In this document: piece after piece, positions 63,775-64,000 of the stretch
How the letters are laid out: each line of letters starts with the position of its first letter
Numbering within the stretch: the first letter of the stretch is position 1
NCBI GenBank assembly: GCA_034766995.1
Contig: CM068318.1
Span: 39,936,956 to 40,000,955 of the forward strand
Direction of reading: 5' to 3'
DNA length: 64,000 nucleotides
Source of the DNA: Acanthacorydalis orientalis
Taxonomy: Eukaryota; Arthropoda; Insecta; Megaloptera; Corydalidae
The notes under the pieces: generated by a model
The model's database searches: none
The model's input: only the letters and a program-made list of their open reading frames with translations
What the model was told of the DNA's origin: nothing
Program-made: the position numbers and the translations under genes

Positions 63775-64000
63775 CTATTAAAAATGTTCAATAGATCATT
63801 ATTGATAATTTTTGATTGTTGCTTATTCGTACTTCGATATCAATACCATCTTTAGAAAAAATAGATTTTTTTAAACTTTGAAGCTCTGAACACAATGCAT
63901 AAGTGACAATCAAATATGATTTATTGAACATTTTTAATCTAAGAGGTTTTACTAAAGTTATACTTTTCCACTATATATCATCATTTCGATCCTATCTGGT
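63775..64000. mobile_element. Foldback MITE family 1, copy at the window edge
   Basis: TGTTCAATAGATCATTATTGATAATTTTTGATTG, CGATATCAATACCATCTTTAG, then the inverted half with ATAAGTGACAATC, ATTTATTGAACATTTTTAATC. Confidence 0.6.

Overview
The window is insect-like nuclear DNA. It is extremely AT-rich, is interrupted every 1-2 kb by long (TA)n tracts, and contains remnants of Tc1/mariner, pogo/Tigger-type and non-LTR (LINE) elements of kinds common in insects. I see no bacterial features: no operons, Shine-Dalgarno sites, rRNA, tRNA or CRISPR. The species cannot be fixed from the sequence. The mariner and LINE types and the base composition would suit a hymenopteran or another AT-rich insect, but that is inference.

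The main structure is a set of three related blocks. Block 1 (1-1560) is cut by the left edge. Block 2 is about 15.54-19.63 kb and block 3 about 44.4-49.8 kb. Each holds an array of ~0.9 kb tandem units ('A units': only the last one in block 1, about 2.5 in block 2, about 4.5 in block 3), then a ~0.5 kb 'B unit' (one, two and one copies). Pogo/Tigger-type elements flank the blocks at 1561, 14.9 kb, 43.3 kb and 49.8 kb. Read on the minus strand, the B unit and the adjoining A unit line up as a small gene: an ATG exon starting with a signal-peptide-like segment and ending at a GTATGT donor, a ~120-nt middle exon with good splice sites, and a terminal exon behind a T-rich CAG acceptor with AATAAA and a GT-rich stretch. 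In block 1 the frame stays open across the splice (93 codons). The other copies carry frameshifts or early stops. This is the best candidate for something undescribed: a tandemly duplicated, mostly decayed family of small, apparently secreted proteins.

The rest is mostly intergenic or intronic sequence with transposon remnants. These are: four mariner remnants (9.97-10.4, 30.24-31.51, 34.95-35.14 and 62.5-63.6 kb), the last with the third catalytic Asp changed to Asn at the correct 34-residue spacing; three LINE pieces (6.66-7.37, 41.2-41.38 and 52.46-53.0 kb), the first flanked by a 15-bp direct repeat; a broken DDE transposase of Tigger/Jerky type (60.77-61.59 kb); a complete 1,456-bp Tigger-type non-autonomous element (22,120-23,575); about fourteen copies of a foldback MITE; and three copies of a second MITE. 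A near-perfect 237-bp palindrome lies at 25,174-25,410 and a smaller one at 57.3-57.4 kb.

Only one stretch outside the blocks looks like an ordinary coding exon: a GC-rich 3'-terminal exon candidate on the plus strand at 55,698-55,815. Four other islands of more balanced composition (about 6.0-6.5, 21.8-22.1, 25.6-25.9 and 42.1-42.7 kb) are non-repetitive and may be regulatory or exonic. All coordinates of degenerate repeats are approximate, because they were read by eye.
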